16,900 nucleotides of DNA, from NCBI GenBank assembly GCA_011800805.1, contig MPNW01000465.1:6753-23652 (forward strand), in the 5' to 3' direction. Positions within the stretch are counted from its first letter, which is position 1, and each line of letters starts with the position of its first letter. This document shows positions 1-16,531 of this stretch, piece by piece. A program made the position numbers and the translations under genes. The notes under the pieces are model-generated. The model was not told the DNA's origin and ran no database searches. It saw only the letters and a list, made by a program, of their open reading frames with translations. Source of the DNA: Hirudo medicinalis. Taxonomy: Eukaryota; Annelida; Clitellata; Hirudinida; Hirudinidae.

Positions 1-24
1 TGATGATGATGATGACGACGACAT
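1..24. repeat. (TGA)n / (CGA)n microsatellite at window edge
   Basis: TGATGATGATGATG followed by ACGACGAC opens the window. The same trinucleotide family closes it at 16880-16900. Confidence 0.85.
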
Positions 25-504
25 CATGGAATGGGTCGTTGAATGACTTAGAAGAATTCACTTGAAACCGTAAAAATCAATTAATTTGAGAATTTGTTGA
101 ATTATAAATTTAATTCGAGTCATGACAATTCGATAATTGGAGTCATAATTAAGTGTCAACAAGTCCCATGGCGACAGTAACGTTAACTGTTTAGCAATGA
201 ATTTGCATTTCCACTGGGAATAAGAAATTGCATATGTATAATGATGTGTGAATGTATAATGATGAATAATGATGATGACAAACAGGAGGAAATAAAATCA
301 ATCAATAATGATGCGCTTGATGAATTAAGGATTGAACGAGTCAAGAATTTGACTGAAGGGGATGAAACCATTTCAGTGTGAAGGTTTTCAAACATCATCC
401 TATTAAATTGTTTTTTGACTAAATCTTGATTAATCTTGACACACGATGGAATGCATAGACGTGTGAGCGAATGAACCCGAGAAGAATCCGTGGCTAAATG
501 ATTG

Positions 505-588
505 CATGAATGAATGAGTGAATGAGTGAATTATGAATGAATGAATGAATGAACGAACAAACGAACGAACGAACGAACGAACGAGAGA
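505..588. repeat. (GAAT)n / (GAAC)n tetranucleotide repeat
   Basis: GAAT/GAGT units give way to GAAC units. The minus-strand open frames over 430-718 are translations of this repeat (Ser-Phe-Val-Arg and Ser-Phe-Ile-His runs), not genes. Confidence 0.9.
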
Positions 589-1059
589 AGCGATTGAATG
601 AACGAATGGATGCACCTGCTTGCACACCTTGCGAAAGTGATGAGACAAGATCAATTGCAGGCAACCAACTGAAACAAGAAAATGCTGTCTCGGCTCGTTG
701 ATTGAACAACAACATCAAAGCACGCTCCTCTCAAATTAGAACCAACTTGTAATACACGAGTTGCCACAAATAGTCTCAAATGAATGCATCAATTGCTGAC
801 CACAATTGCCAACTCAAAATTACTGATTACTTTCTTGTATTTCTGAGGGTCCTAATTAAATTCGAAGGCATTTTTAAATGTTATTTGACATTATATTGAC
901 GTTAAAAAATCACAATTGCAACTACCTCGATTCTTGTGCAATAATTTATTACATTATAATTATAATTTATCGTAAATTATGTCAATAAATTATGATTGCA
1001 TTAAAGAGAGTCGTGAAAATAATTATTCTACGCTGTTCCTTTGTTCAGTGGACTGCACG

Positions 1060-1420
1060 ACCAAGCTGAAGAATAAAGTGGTCGGTCCACCTCAAAGGAG
1101 ATATGATACACTCGGACACATTTTCTGCCCGAGGCTCGAGTCACACAAGCTCCAAGGTTTTCATTTTTCCACGCGAAACCTGAAACCGAGTTGTGACGAC
1201 CTGGAGAAACTCCCACTTTTCCAGGCCTCCTGTTGATTTCAATCAAAGAGTATTAAACTAGGATTGGTTTGAACGGGAGGTTCCGAATCCCTCGAAAGCC
1301 TCGAGGAAGGTGTTGGCACGTCTCTTACGTCCCCCTGTCTCCCCGGTGTGGAAACACCCACCGCGGTCTCCTGCAGGGAGGTTCCATATCGCATTGAATG
1401 TAATTTATTCGACCTCCAGG
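1060..1420. other. GC-richer island without a recognised gene
   Basis: This stretch is clearly richer in GC and CpG than the AT-rich sequence around it. It has open frames on both strands: plus 979-1236 (85 codons), minus 1246-1028, and a minus 51-codon frame starting near 1396. None resembles a known family and I see no convincing splice-site pair. It holds a small perfect hairpin (1345-1358) and a direct repeat GGGAGGTTCC (near 1275 and 1377). Possibilities are a regulatory CpG-rich element, an isolated exon or an old mobile-element fragment. Confidence 0.4.
1345..1358 (+). other. GGTGT-GGAA-ACACC hairpin
   Basis: A five-base-pair perfect stem with a GGAA loop (GNRA type) inside the GC-richer island. 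It is short and may be chance. Confidence 0.3.
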
Positions 1421-1846
1421 GAATTGAAGAACAACTTAACGCGACCCTCGCACTTTGTTTCAGCGATTTTTTCTGTTTTGTAGTTGATTAAGTTTTTGTT
1501 TAATTAATTATTATTTTAATTATTATTAATTTAATTAATAACGTAATTTATTATTCATTAATGTTGCGCATCGATTTTAAAATTAAGTTGTGTTGGTTTG
1601 AATTGAAAAGCATTCGCCCTGGAAATGAAAATGAATACGAAATTGAAACAATCTGATGAAGTTAATGTCATTCTACAAGAGAAAGTTAGTAATTACAATG
1701 CCTCACGATCAGATGATCAGATATTATTATAATAATAATAACGTTCTTATATTCATTCATAATCAAAAAACGAATCTCCAAGAGTTAATCAAGTCACAAT
1801 GAATAAATGAAATGAAAGCAATTTAAAATTACAAAACCTTTGAAAC

Positions 1847-1889
1847 AATACAAAATACAATACAAAATACAATACAAAATACAACACAA
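1847..1889. repeat. 12-nt tandem repeat AATACAAAATAC
   Basis: Three exact copies of AATACAAAATAC (1847-1882) plus a degenerate fourth. Confidence 0.9.
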
Positions 1890-3172
1890 AAATAAAGCCA
1901 CCGAAATCTCTCGAGAATGTTGTAACCGTGGACAAATGAGGATGAAATGATGGTTGGATGAACCTACCGGGAGGATAGTTGCACTGATTTATGCGACCTC
2001 GTTAGCAGCGAATAACAGTGGAGCAGTTGCGCTGTCAAGGGTCAATGTTTCTTGACTGGTGTTATTTATTGGACACGCTTTTGCCCATTATCCTGATAAC
2101 AAGATGACATTTATGACCAATTACTGAATTGTGTACTTGATTACTACACAGTTCCGTTACATTTTAATTAGCTGTAATTGCTTGTAAACAATTAATTTAA
2201 TAACAGAACAATGTAAGGTAATCATCTCCTTTTGAATGTTTATTTCAACAATATTTCATTGTTGTTGAAACAGCTGACAGCAGCCAAAAGTTACAAAAAA
2301 GTAGCCAACAAGAACTTAACGTATTTGAAAGAGCGACACGGAAAGTGACATTCAAAAGTACAAGTAAGCAAACATAATCATCGAAAGTTGAATGAGGCTG
2401 AACTGATTGAAAACTTAGGCATAAAAATCAAAAAGCCCTCATAACCGAGCTACAGGAAGCGAGAAATAAACAGAAGGTCGTCAGATGTTGTGTTTGCTGA
2501 GACGAAGAATCCAGGAAATGTCACATCACCGGTGACATCATCAACATGAGAATGTTAAGAAGGATACTTGTCATCGCATCCTACAACACTTCCATCAATC
2601 TCCTTCTTGACCTCAGACAACGTGCTACCCACATGTCAAAGGCTAAGTCCCCAAATTATGACATTGATGTTGTCTGTGATGTTGTCTTAATTATACAATT
2701 AATAAATATTCATTAATGGCTGACTTACATTTGAGCAATTTATTTTGGGATGTTACAACATCTGTCAACGTGTCTATTGAAAATAAATAAGTTACGCAAC
2801 TTAGCATAAATATTCATTAAGTTTACGCAAAAATGAAAGCCAAGATGTTGTCTAGTTAGTAATTACACGAGGATAAATAATTTTTGATTTTGTAGGATAA
2901 TTTTTTATGGCAGGAGAACGCATTTTCTTAACAATCCAAGCTTTAGATTTGAAGAATGAAAGAAGGCAGACGTCAACGTATGTGAGTGTCAAAATCCCGC
3001 TCAAAGGAGTTGTCAACGTGGATTTAAGTCAACACCTCCGATGAATATTCACACTTTTTGAGATTAACTTGTTGCAGGTTATAAATTAGTCACGAGTTGC
3101 GTAATATTGGCGTAATTTGGAAGGAGACTTTGCATGAGATACATAACTAAATAAATTAGAACGCATGTGAGA

Positions 3173-3245
3173 TATACAACGTAACAACATACAATGTAAC
3201 AACATACAACGTAACAAACATACATCGTAACAAACACACAACGTA
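3173..3245. repeat. 15-16 nt tandem repeat ATACAACGTAACAAC
   Basis: About 4.5 units of ATACAACGTAACAAC with single-base changes and a gain of one A in the later units. Confidence 0.85.
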
Positions 3246-3752
3246 TTGTATGTATTCACACGGTCAATATTCGTATTTCATGCAACTCTGAATTTTCGTT
3301 GATCATCAAATGTGACCCCGGACTTCACCTGATGAACTTTTGAACTCCAAGGCGTTGTTAAACTTCAATTTACGAATTTCGAAGTACGCACTTCACAATG
3401 GGGTCCCGCAAATGTTGGGGGTAAATAAATCCGTCAGGAGATCCACTTTTATATTGAATTTTATTCAATTTCCTGAATTGGAGCAAAAATTGCTTCATTT
3501 ACCATTTAAAAGGTGAGCAATTTCCTCCTTAGAATGAGTTTTGTGAGGTGTCCAACTTGTAACTTTTAAGTTTCCGTATTTACGCCCTTACATTTGATTT
3601 GTTAAATTGTAACTATGAACTCAGTTGTAACTAATAATTACAATTTACTAACAATTATATTACAATGTTGTAATATTTATTTACACACCTGCGTACTTAA
3701 ACATAAACTAATTCCCAAAAAATATGGCAGTCAAATGAAGGCAAGAAATGAT

Positions 3753-3758
3753 TTTATT
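3753..3758 (-). terminator. Polyadenylation signal AATAAA
   Basis: AATAAA on the minus strand lies 160 nt after the TGA of the C2-PDZ-DH gene and is the first such hexamer after the stop. A T-rich stretch (ATATTTTTTGGG) follows downstream, as expected near a cleavage site. This supports 3919-4019 as the true last exon. Confidence 0.5.
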
Positions 3759-3918
3759 TACACTTCACAGAAACTCAATCAAAATTGTTTACAATTCACT
3801 GGCACCCAAAAATGAAAGTTCACAAAACATTCGAGAAGTTTCAACAATGCCATGCATGTGCATTACCAGGTGAGGATAGAAATTCAATGTGTTTCAAAAC
3901 AAAATATTTGTCGAGGAT

Positions 3919-9625
<5,707 letters not shown>

Positions 9626-9721
9626 AACTTCCGACAAAGTCGAACAAAGAATCTAAAATTACGTACTCAACAAACTCAACACGTCGGCCAACAATTTCAA
9701 CAGTGAATTTAAAATCCAAGC

Positions 9722-9729
9722 CTTTTATA
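9722..9729 (-). promoter_or_regulatory. TATA box TATAAAAG
   Basis: The minus strand reads GAATATAAAAGGC, a consensus TATA box. A start site 25-32 nt downstream would lie near 9695-9700 and give a 5' UTR of about 70-75 nt before the ATG at 9625. Position and orientation fit the C2-PDZ-DH gene. Confidence 0.65.
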
Positions 9730-9774
9730 TTCTCCCGATGGCTCGATGTCACCCTTCACAATGCCTGGCTCCCT

Positions 9775-9779
9775 ATTGG
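9775..9779 (-). promoter_or_regulatory. CCAAT box
   Basis: CCAAT on the minus strand lies about 46 nt upstream of the TATA box, near -80 from the inferred start site, which is the classical NF-Y position. A second CCAAT lies in the opposite orientation at 9811-9815. The segment 9721-9840 is also richer in GC than its surroundings. Confidence 0.45.
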
Positions 9780-10785
9780 TCATTCAGGGGTCATTACGTA
9801 TGCTCATTAGCCAATCCGAGCTGCCCTCAAAAGGTTTCCCTTTCAGCAAGCAGCTGTTTTACATGGATGTCTGACTTGACTTGACAACTTGGATCTTTGT
9901 TAAACTTTTTGAAATGTTTCTCATCATTTTTTTGTTTTTAATGCTATGAAATGTTTTTTAAGCAAGTAATCTTTTAGTTAAAATCAATCGATTGCTAGTG
10001 ATTCCGAGTTAGTTATTAACAAATAATTAATCAAGTAAAGATTATAAGCCATGTTTATTTGTGAAGTAATAAATTGAATTAACAGATTGTAAGCCGTGTT
10101 TATTTATAAATTACAATTGATCGCATCACTTAAGTGAGAAATTAAATCTTTGTTAAACTCTTCCTAACACGCATTACATGAAATTGGTGGCCGCATTAAA
10201 ATGTTTTCCCTGTCGCCACGGAATGCATAATTATTCAATTAATTGATAAACATCTCATTATCTTGACGTCGGTGACAACAACACAAGTGCAAGTGTCATC
10301 GGTCTGGAGATTTACATGGAAACATTGAAAACATCCACGTAGTTGTTGCTCATCTCCGCAAGCACTCCATTGTACGTGTTACTGCATTACATGAAAATAC
10401 CGAAATACATGAAAATACTGCACGAAATACAAAACACAACATCAACAATAACACCGACGACAACGCACAACAGCAAAAAAGTTTCACGAGTTCATCAAAC
10501 GAACATCTGTTTCCACAATTTCCTTCAATCAAGTAATCAAGATTTTGTCCAGACAATTGTGAGGATGCAATTAATGGATTTTCAAATAAAACCTTCGATA
10601 AAGTCGTAAAATTCAAATTTTATGAGCGAAAAGAATGAAAACCGATGAAAATGAAATGTCTGGAGGCTGTTCACAACGGATGAACGAGGCATCCAACAGG
10701 TCCGTTAATATGACAACTCAGGTAACGGTGTCGAAAATATGGCAGATCAATAATTATTATAATTTATTCGCATTTCTAATAAGAT

Positions 10786-10793
10786 TGACGTCA
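10786..10793. promoter_or_regulatory. CRE palindrome TGACGTCA
   Basis: A perfect cAMP-response-element palindrome (within TTGACGTCAA) directly beside the (ATT)n array. No nearby gene start is visible, so its use is unknown. Confidence 0.25.
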
Positions 10794-10805
10794 ATAATTA
10801 TGTTG

Positions 10806-10837
<32 letters not shown>

Positions 10838-10838
10838 T
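10794..10838. repeat. (TTG)n/(TTA)n microsatellite
   Basis: Three TTG units, then about ten ATT units. The open frames across it give poly-Leu or poly-Asn and are not genes. Confidence 0.9.
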
Positions 10839-10993
10839 TCAAGGTCAATCGATTGCTTGACCTCATTAGAATGGCCGGTTATAATCGTATTATATTTAAA
10901 CAAATAAACAATAAGCAACATTCTACGGAAACAGTCGCCAATAACGAGGTGGATTGAATAACCGATGTCCTCCGCCGACAATGTTTACAGATC

Positions 10994-11024
10994 GAAAACA
11001 ATTGTAAACAATTGTAAACAGTTT
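10994..11024. repeat. Short tandem repeat AACAATTGTAA
   Basis: Two exact copies of an 11-nt unit and a degenerate third. Each holds the palindrome ACAATTGT. Confidence 0.7.
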
Positions 11025-11860
11025 GTAACGTCCATCGTTGTGCAACTTTTCAATTTGCAGAGGCAGACATTGAAATGAAATTTTACTGAAATGCAAAATT
11101 TGTTTCCTCCTCTTTTGTTGGCAACTTTTAATTTATTTTCCTCGCAAGAATCGTCAACAAATTTTGTAATTTGGCGAGGCAGACGCCTCACACAAGGCCT
11201 GCAATAAAAATTATTTCGCCTGACGAAATTCTGACTCATTGAGTTGTAATAAAACCGAATTATGCAACATCGATTGGCTCGGAGATTTTTGGGTGTTCGT
11301 GATGAGCCACAAATTAACATAGGTAACACCCATGTTATGCAATTTATAGTCGTCTTGGTTATCGTCTATTACTGTTAATTACTGGGATTATATATTCTCA
11401 GTTTAGTCTGGCTTGTCAAGTAACGGTTAATAATTTTAAACCAGCTTATAACCTTTTGCATCAACTCGGCTAACAACGGGAGAAAGAATTTCAAATTTAG
11501 ACATTTTGACTTTAGAAAATCAACAACAACAAAACAAATCAAACATCGTATTCTCTCAAGAAGTTTGTGACAGTGTGAAACATGGTTTCTGAAAGTTCAC
11601 AGATCTGTTCAATCAATTTATATTTGAGACAGGTTCTGTTGTGAGCAGGTGTCAGAAGTCCTCCATTGCAATCTGCTCAGAATTGAATTGATTCCATCTC
11701 GGCGGGTGGTTCGTACAGTTGTACATCAGTTTGACATCTCAGCTTGTCAATAATTCTCTTCTGCTTCCTTTTCAATTATCTTTTCCTTCGAGATGTTGTT
11801 TTACGTCTTGCTAATCCAATCAATATTGTTAATTAATATGCTCTTTTCCTGGAATGGGAT

Positions 11861-11904
11861 TGATGCATTGATGCATGGATGCATGGATGCATGGATGCAT
11901 GGAT
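11861..11904. repeat. Octanucleotide repeat GATGCATG
   Basis: About five tandem copies; each contains the palindrome ATGCAT or TGCA. Confidence 0.9.
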
Positions 11905-13252
11905 AAACAAAAAAGTAACGCGGATGCTGCCAGCATTTTGAGTCGTGACGTTCAGTTTCCCCTGCAGCATTTTTAAAAAGTTCAATTTCACGTCAACATT
12001 GGTTTAAGTTCTTCCCGCGGCAATTTTAATTTTTTAATCAATTTAAACGCCCCTAGGGAGTAATTCGCTAATTTGACTGGACATGATTTTACTTGTCAAT
12101 AGTCTTAGATTTAGAACATTTCAAAATAAAGCCTAGAAAATATTCAGGCAGAAAATGTCGGGCAGAAAAGTTGTAAACTGTGCACGGGAGGACGTGAGGA
12201 TCTGAAAGTTGACAAATTAGAAAGACACACGAAACCCCTTTGAAGAACCGACAAGAGCACAGATGTTAAAGTCGTTTCCTTCTCAAACCATTTTTAACGG
12301 AAGACCTTCAAAAGAAGCTCCAACTGGAAGTAACTGTTTGGTAGATTGATGGCTGAGGAGCGAGTTTTTTGTCTCTTCGTCCGATTAGCCACGCAGTCCA
12401 CACGAAGGATTGATTGACTGCTTTTTGGGTTCTGATCATCTTCAAAGGAATGTTCCACTTCAAAGAATTCGGAGGATGATCTTTCGTTTTGATTTCAATT
12501 GAAACTTTAAAAAGGTCACCTTTTCATTAGAGTTCAGAGATTTATTTGGAAATTCAATTTATTTGCAGACCTCAATTAGGACTCTGGAATTAGGATCGGG
12601 GATTCTTGACAACACTTCCATCTTGATGAACGATCCTCCAGGTTTTGAGGAGGGATGTGTCAGCATGTGCACGAACGATTAATTAGTCACATGGTTGATC
12701 TTGTAAACAAAACCTCAGCCAGTATTTAGCAGCGCGTCCATCCGTGTAAAAATAGAACTCATTCTCCTGATCCACTTATTTCCTCCTCTCCTTTTCTTCC
12801 CATCTCTCCATCTACGTAACAACTCCTCACCTGTCGAATTAATGCTCAATCACCTGTTCAATCATCTCTGCTAAACATAGGTACACATATGTTGGGGCTT
12901 ATTTTAAGCACACTCAATGACCAGTGCTAGCGATGCGATAAACTTCAAGCATTTTGAGATTGTTATTTTTGCATGCGGAACGTACAAACATTATTAGCAT
13001 ATCAACATCATTAAGGTCATTAATGTCATTCAGTTTTTATTATAAACGTTAACAGCAGTTAGAAGTATCTATTGTCATCATCGTATTCATCCCAGGTCAA
13101 CTCCGCCCATCACTCACTCTTATCCAGCCACCTCCATTGTTGTTCACTGATTCCTTCCTTCATTCATGCGTGAGCTTCTTCATTCATTCTTCTGTTCATC
13201 CATTTATCCAACCATTTGTCCATCCATCCATCTATCTAATCAATAGTCCAAT

Positions 13253-13336
13253 CATTTGTCCATCCATCCATCTATCCATTCATTTGTCCATCCATCCATC
13301 TATCCATTCATTTGTCCATCCATCCATCTATCCATT
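13253..13336. repeat. 28-nt minisatellite (CATTTGTCCATCCATCC...)
   Basis: Three exact 28-nt copies (13253-13280, 13281-13308, 13309-13336). A diverged copy lies upstream at 13213, and a truncated one at 13337 carries the N at 13343. The unit is itself built from CATC/CATT tetranucleotides. The Ile-His-Pro-Ser open frames are artefacts. Confidence 0.92.
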
Positions 13337-13352
13337 CATTTGNTCATAATGA

Positions 13353-13545
<193 letters not shown>

Positions 13546-13559
13546 TCAAATCAAGCCTG

Positions 13560-14590
13560 GGTGAACAGACGAGTTAACAAGATCCAATGGAGAGCACGTT
13601 ACACCTGTAATGTGACATATCATTTTCCACTGCGATGAATAACCGAACAATTTCACGCTCCACTGCTCCAAATGGTGGCAGGTAGTTGACCTATTGACCC
13701 GCTAATATGATTCGACTTTAATGGTCTCCTGCTGTGAGAGCCAATTCAGCATCCATTTAAAGTCTCTCCATTGTTGCATTCATTTCAATGCATTTCAGGA
13801 GGAGTTAAAACCGTTTATTTTTTAATGATGTTTTATTCGCTGTTAATTGCAAATAATTATTTGTAAATTATGTTGTTGCAAACAATGAACGTCGTGGTGG
13901 TATTTTTGGTATTTGTGCGAAAACCTGTTTATTGACATTTAGATTAAATTATGCGAGAAAATATTAATCTTTGATTCTTTAAATCCCCTGATGGGGATCG
14001 ATGTTTTCAATTGTTCAACGAACCAACTTGAACGAAGAGAGTAAACAAATACAATTGAAAATGTGAGCCTTGCGTAACGCAGAATAAACACATTCAAATA
14101 AACACATTCAAATAAACACATTCAAATTCGCAAACTGCGGGCAGTTTGTGAATGTTGCTGAGTGCTCTTTGAAAGTTGAACTTCTGAGAAAATATCAAAA
14201 ATCTTTCGATGCTCTCAGGACTTGATGACCTCGAGGAAAATATGAATGTGATTATAATTTGTCTTTAATTTCTGAAATTATGCAAATGAGTCTTTCAAAC
14301 GAAAACGTTCTATTGTTTTGTTTTTTTTTTAATTTATGAAAGTTAAAGACTTCATTTTACAAATAAAAATTTATGGTCTTCTTTACTTTATTTATTTAAA
14401 TATATGATCAAATATTGCGTAATTCATTTATTAAATTAATTATTTATAAATTACGGAAAATTGCAACCTCCACGAGGGAAGGTCAAGTGAAGGACACATT
14501 AGAAAGAATTAAATGTGTCAAGGAACTGAAGAATTTCTCACCTGAAATTGAAGCACGCTTTCACTCGTTTACTTACTTGTCCTCTCCTCA
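13560..14590. other. AT-rich stretch with no supported gene
   Basis: Only short open frames are present and no family is recognised. It holds the 14-nt repeat at 14083-14124. Confidence 0.6.
14083..14124. repeat. 14-nt tandem repeat AATAAACACATTCA
   Basis: Three exact tandem copies. Confidence 0.92.
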
Positions 14591-14594
14591 TTAT

Positions 14595-14660
14595 GTCATC
14601 ATTATCATCATCCACCATCATCATCATCATCATCGTCGTCATCGTCATCGTCAACATTAA
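14595..14660. repeat. Imperfect (ATC)n/(GTC)n microsatellite
   Basis: ATC, ACC and GTC triplets; read as poly-His or poly-Ile in the shadow open frames. Confidence 0.85.
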
Positions 14661-14802
14661 CTTTAAAGCTAAAAAGATAGTTGACACAGTATTTGACAAT
14701 AGGTTAAAAAGGATTTGATTTGCTTCAATTTTCAAATTTGATTTGATTGTCATATTTTCATCTTGGAATCGATCATCGCCTTCAACAAGAACGCTGAACA
14801 GG

Positions 14803-14920
14803 GTCATCATCATCATCATCATCGTCATTGTCATCATCATCACCAACACCACCATCATCATCGTCATAGTCATGGCCATCACAACCATATCATCATTATC
14901 ATCATAATTATGCAATCATT
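14803..14920. repeat. Imperfect (ATC)n microsatellite
   Basis: ATC-rich with GTC and ACC variants, more decayed than the 13.4 kb array. The 125-codon minus-strand frame across both arrays is an artefact of repeat composition. Confidence 0.85.
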
Positions 14921-14942
14921 CATCATGATTTCCAACACCTGA

Positions 14943-15098
14943 TTTCAAGGTGGGCGGTTCGACTGGAGACGTCTGCCTCCTCCTGACGACTTGGAGGAGT
15001 GGAAACGAGGTTGGAGATCCATGTGTTGTGCCACAGGAGGACTCCAGCCGAGTGCATGGAAAGTCATGGAAAAGTTGAAGATGCGATGGATGACATAA
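14943..15098 (+). other. GC-richer segment with a 51-codon open frame (possible exon)
   Basis: The segment is GC-richer than its flanks. A plus-strand frame runs from just after a TGA (14940-14942) to TAA (15096-15098) and is rich in Trp, Arg, Pro and Glu (for example PPPDDLEEWKRGW), a composition unlike simple-repeat translation. It has no ATG at its start, only a weak TTTCAAG acceptor, and no recognised family. The minus strand is also open (67 codons). It could be an exon of an unseen gene, a mobile-element scrap or chance. Confidence 0.25.
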
Positions 15099-15169
15099 GA
15101 CGTGAACATGTTCGACGTGTCAATTAGCAACAGATTTAACGTCGTCATCGATGTTTGTGATACAATTCT

Positions 15170-15320
15170 GACGTTATTATTATTAATATTATAATGTAAA
15201 TATTTTAATTAATTAATATTAATGAATAACAAAACATGTTAAACATATTATTATTATTCTATAAATATTTATATTAATATTAATCAATGTTATTATATTC
15301 AGTAGTTATTAAAAAACCAT
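15170..15320. repeat. AT-only rich stretch with TTA/TAA runs
   Basis: Dense ATTATT, AATATT and TTAATTAA words; low complexity, no gene seen. Confidence 0.7.
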
Positions 15321-15705
15321 TCGGATTAACTCTTTTGTTTCAGTGAATGTTGTTGAAAGGTGTTGCACGAAAATGTCTCCCAAATTATTACAATGTCTCT
15401 GAAATGAAACAACAGTGAGATGACATTCGAGAGCCGAGAATGTCAAACTAATGGAATACCATCCTCTCTGACACATAAGGCCTCCCGTGTGTCACAACGA
15501 CAACAACAAGGTCTCCCGTTGCTTCAATCCGAAACCAATCGCATGGAAATATCTGTTCATTTGTTGGAATTCATATTTTCCGATAATCGATTCTTAATTT
15601 TTTAAGTTCTTTGTGGATTTATTTGTGTTTTTATTAAGCCTAACATAAGTCCAATGAAGATTTTTAAAATAGCAACATCAACGTTATCATCACCAGCGCC
15701 GCCAT

Positions 15706-15804
15706 AATCATCATCATCATCATCATCATCTTATTTTTCTTCTTCTTCTTCTTCTTCATCATCATCATCATCATCATCATCATCTTATTTTCTTCTTCTT
15801 CTTC

Positions 15805-15845
<41 letters not shown>

Positions 15846-15848
15846 TTT
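15706..15848. repeat. Compound (ATC)n/(TTC)n microsatellite with block duplication
   Basis: (ATC)n, TTATTTTTC plus (TTC)n, then (ATC)n, TTATTTTC plus (TTC)n, then (ATC)n again. The same composite block occurs twice. The minus-strand poly-Asp/Glu/Met/Lys frame is an artefact. Confidence 0.93.
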
Positions 15849-16531
15849 CATAATCATGTTCTTCATCATAATAATCATCGTCACCATCATTATCACTGTC
15901 ACTCTCGTCAACTCTCAAGAATACCATCATCATCATCTCGACTAACAATGATGGTACTAATAATAGAAGTAGTTACGAATGTGATAATGGTTGAAATCCG
16001 CTGACAAGATGTAATCAAGTCTCGCATTTCCTTCGCCGTCACGCTTCAGTGGACCCAAAACATTGCAAACATTGCGTAACTGAGATAACATTACAATGCC
16101 TGCCCTGGAGACAAATTGTTATATTATTGTTAATTATCATCTTCCGAGCACTGACGCATTGTCGTGATGATTTGAATGTCATTGGATTTCTAGCGGTTAA
16201 AATACGGATAGATTTTCAAATGAATCGTTATGATATCATTCCCGTTCGTGTAATTTAAAATAAAAAATAATAATATAACACAATAACTTAATTCATTCAT
16301 TTTAAACAACTTATCAACAATAAATCACCCTATCACATCACTCAAGTTGGACATCGGAGCTGAAACAGGTGAGTTTCAAAAGTTAAATCAGTTTCAATTC
16401 CCAACGCGCCATGACATTTGTGAGAAATTCACTTTTAACCTCAATTCTTTATCTCGATATCAAAGTCTGTCCTCTTGATAGTGAACATTGAGTTGAAGTG
16501 ATGAAGATTATTTCTTATCAAACTTCATTTC

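Larger units (their letters stand above)
1423..3752. other. AT-rich intergenic stretch with no supported gene
   Basis: It contains AT-rich palindromic runs (1500-1560), two short tandem repeats listed separately and scattered short open frames. The plus strand over about 2270-2700 has broken protein-like reading frames (see findings). The small plus-strand frames at 3615-4042 overlap the 3' UTR and last exon of the minus-strand gene and are not supported. Confidence 0.6.
9840..13130. other. AT-rich intergenic stretch upstream of the gene promoter
   Basis: No gene is supported. One 114-codon minus-strand open frame (10985-11329, beginning with GTG rather than ATG) has no recognisable domain. 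A full CRE palindrome, an (ATT)n array and an octamer repeat are listed separately. The region 11340-13130 has no open frame above 60 codons and I see nothing else in it. Confidence 0.6.

Noticed and set aside
430..718. Minus-strand Ser/Phe/His/Arg-rich small proteins
   Set aside because: Produced by the GAAT/GAAC tetranucleotide repeat.
1268..1300. tRNA or tRNA-derived SINE (GGTTCCGAATCC resembles a B box)
   Set aside because: An extra base breaks the T-loop, no matching acceptor stem or clear A box lies upstream, and no SINE tail follows.
13253..13336. CRISPR array
   Set aside because: The 28-nt units are directly contiguous with no spacers, and the sequence is eukaryotic.
15664..15948. 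Acidic Asp/Glu-rich 94-codon protein on the minus strand
   Set aside because: Translation of the (ATC)n/(TTC)n compound repeat.
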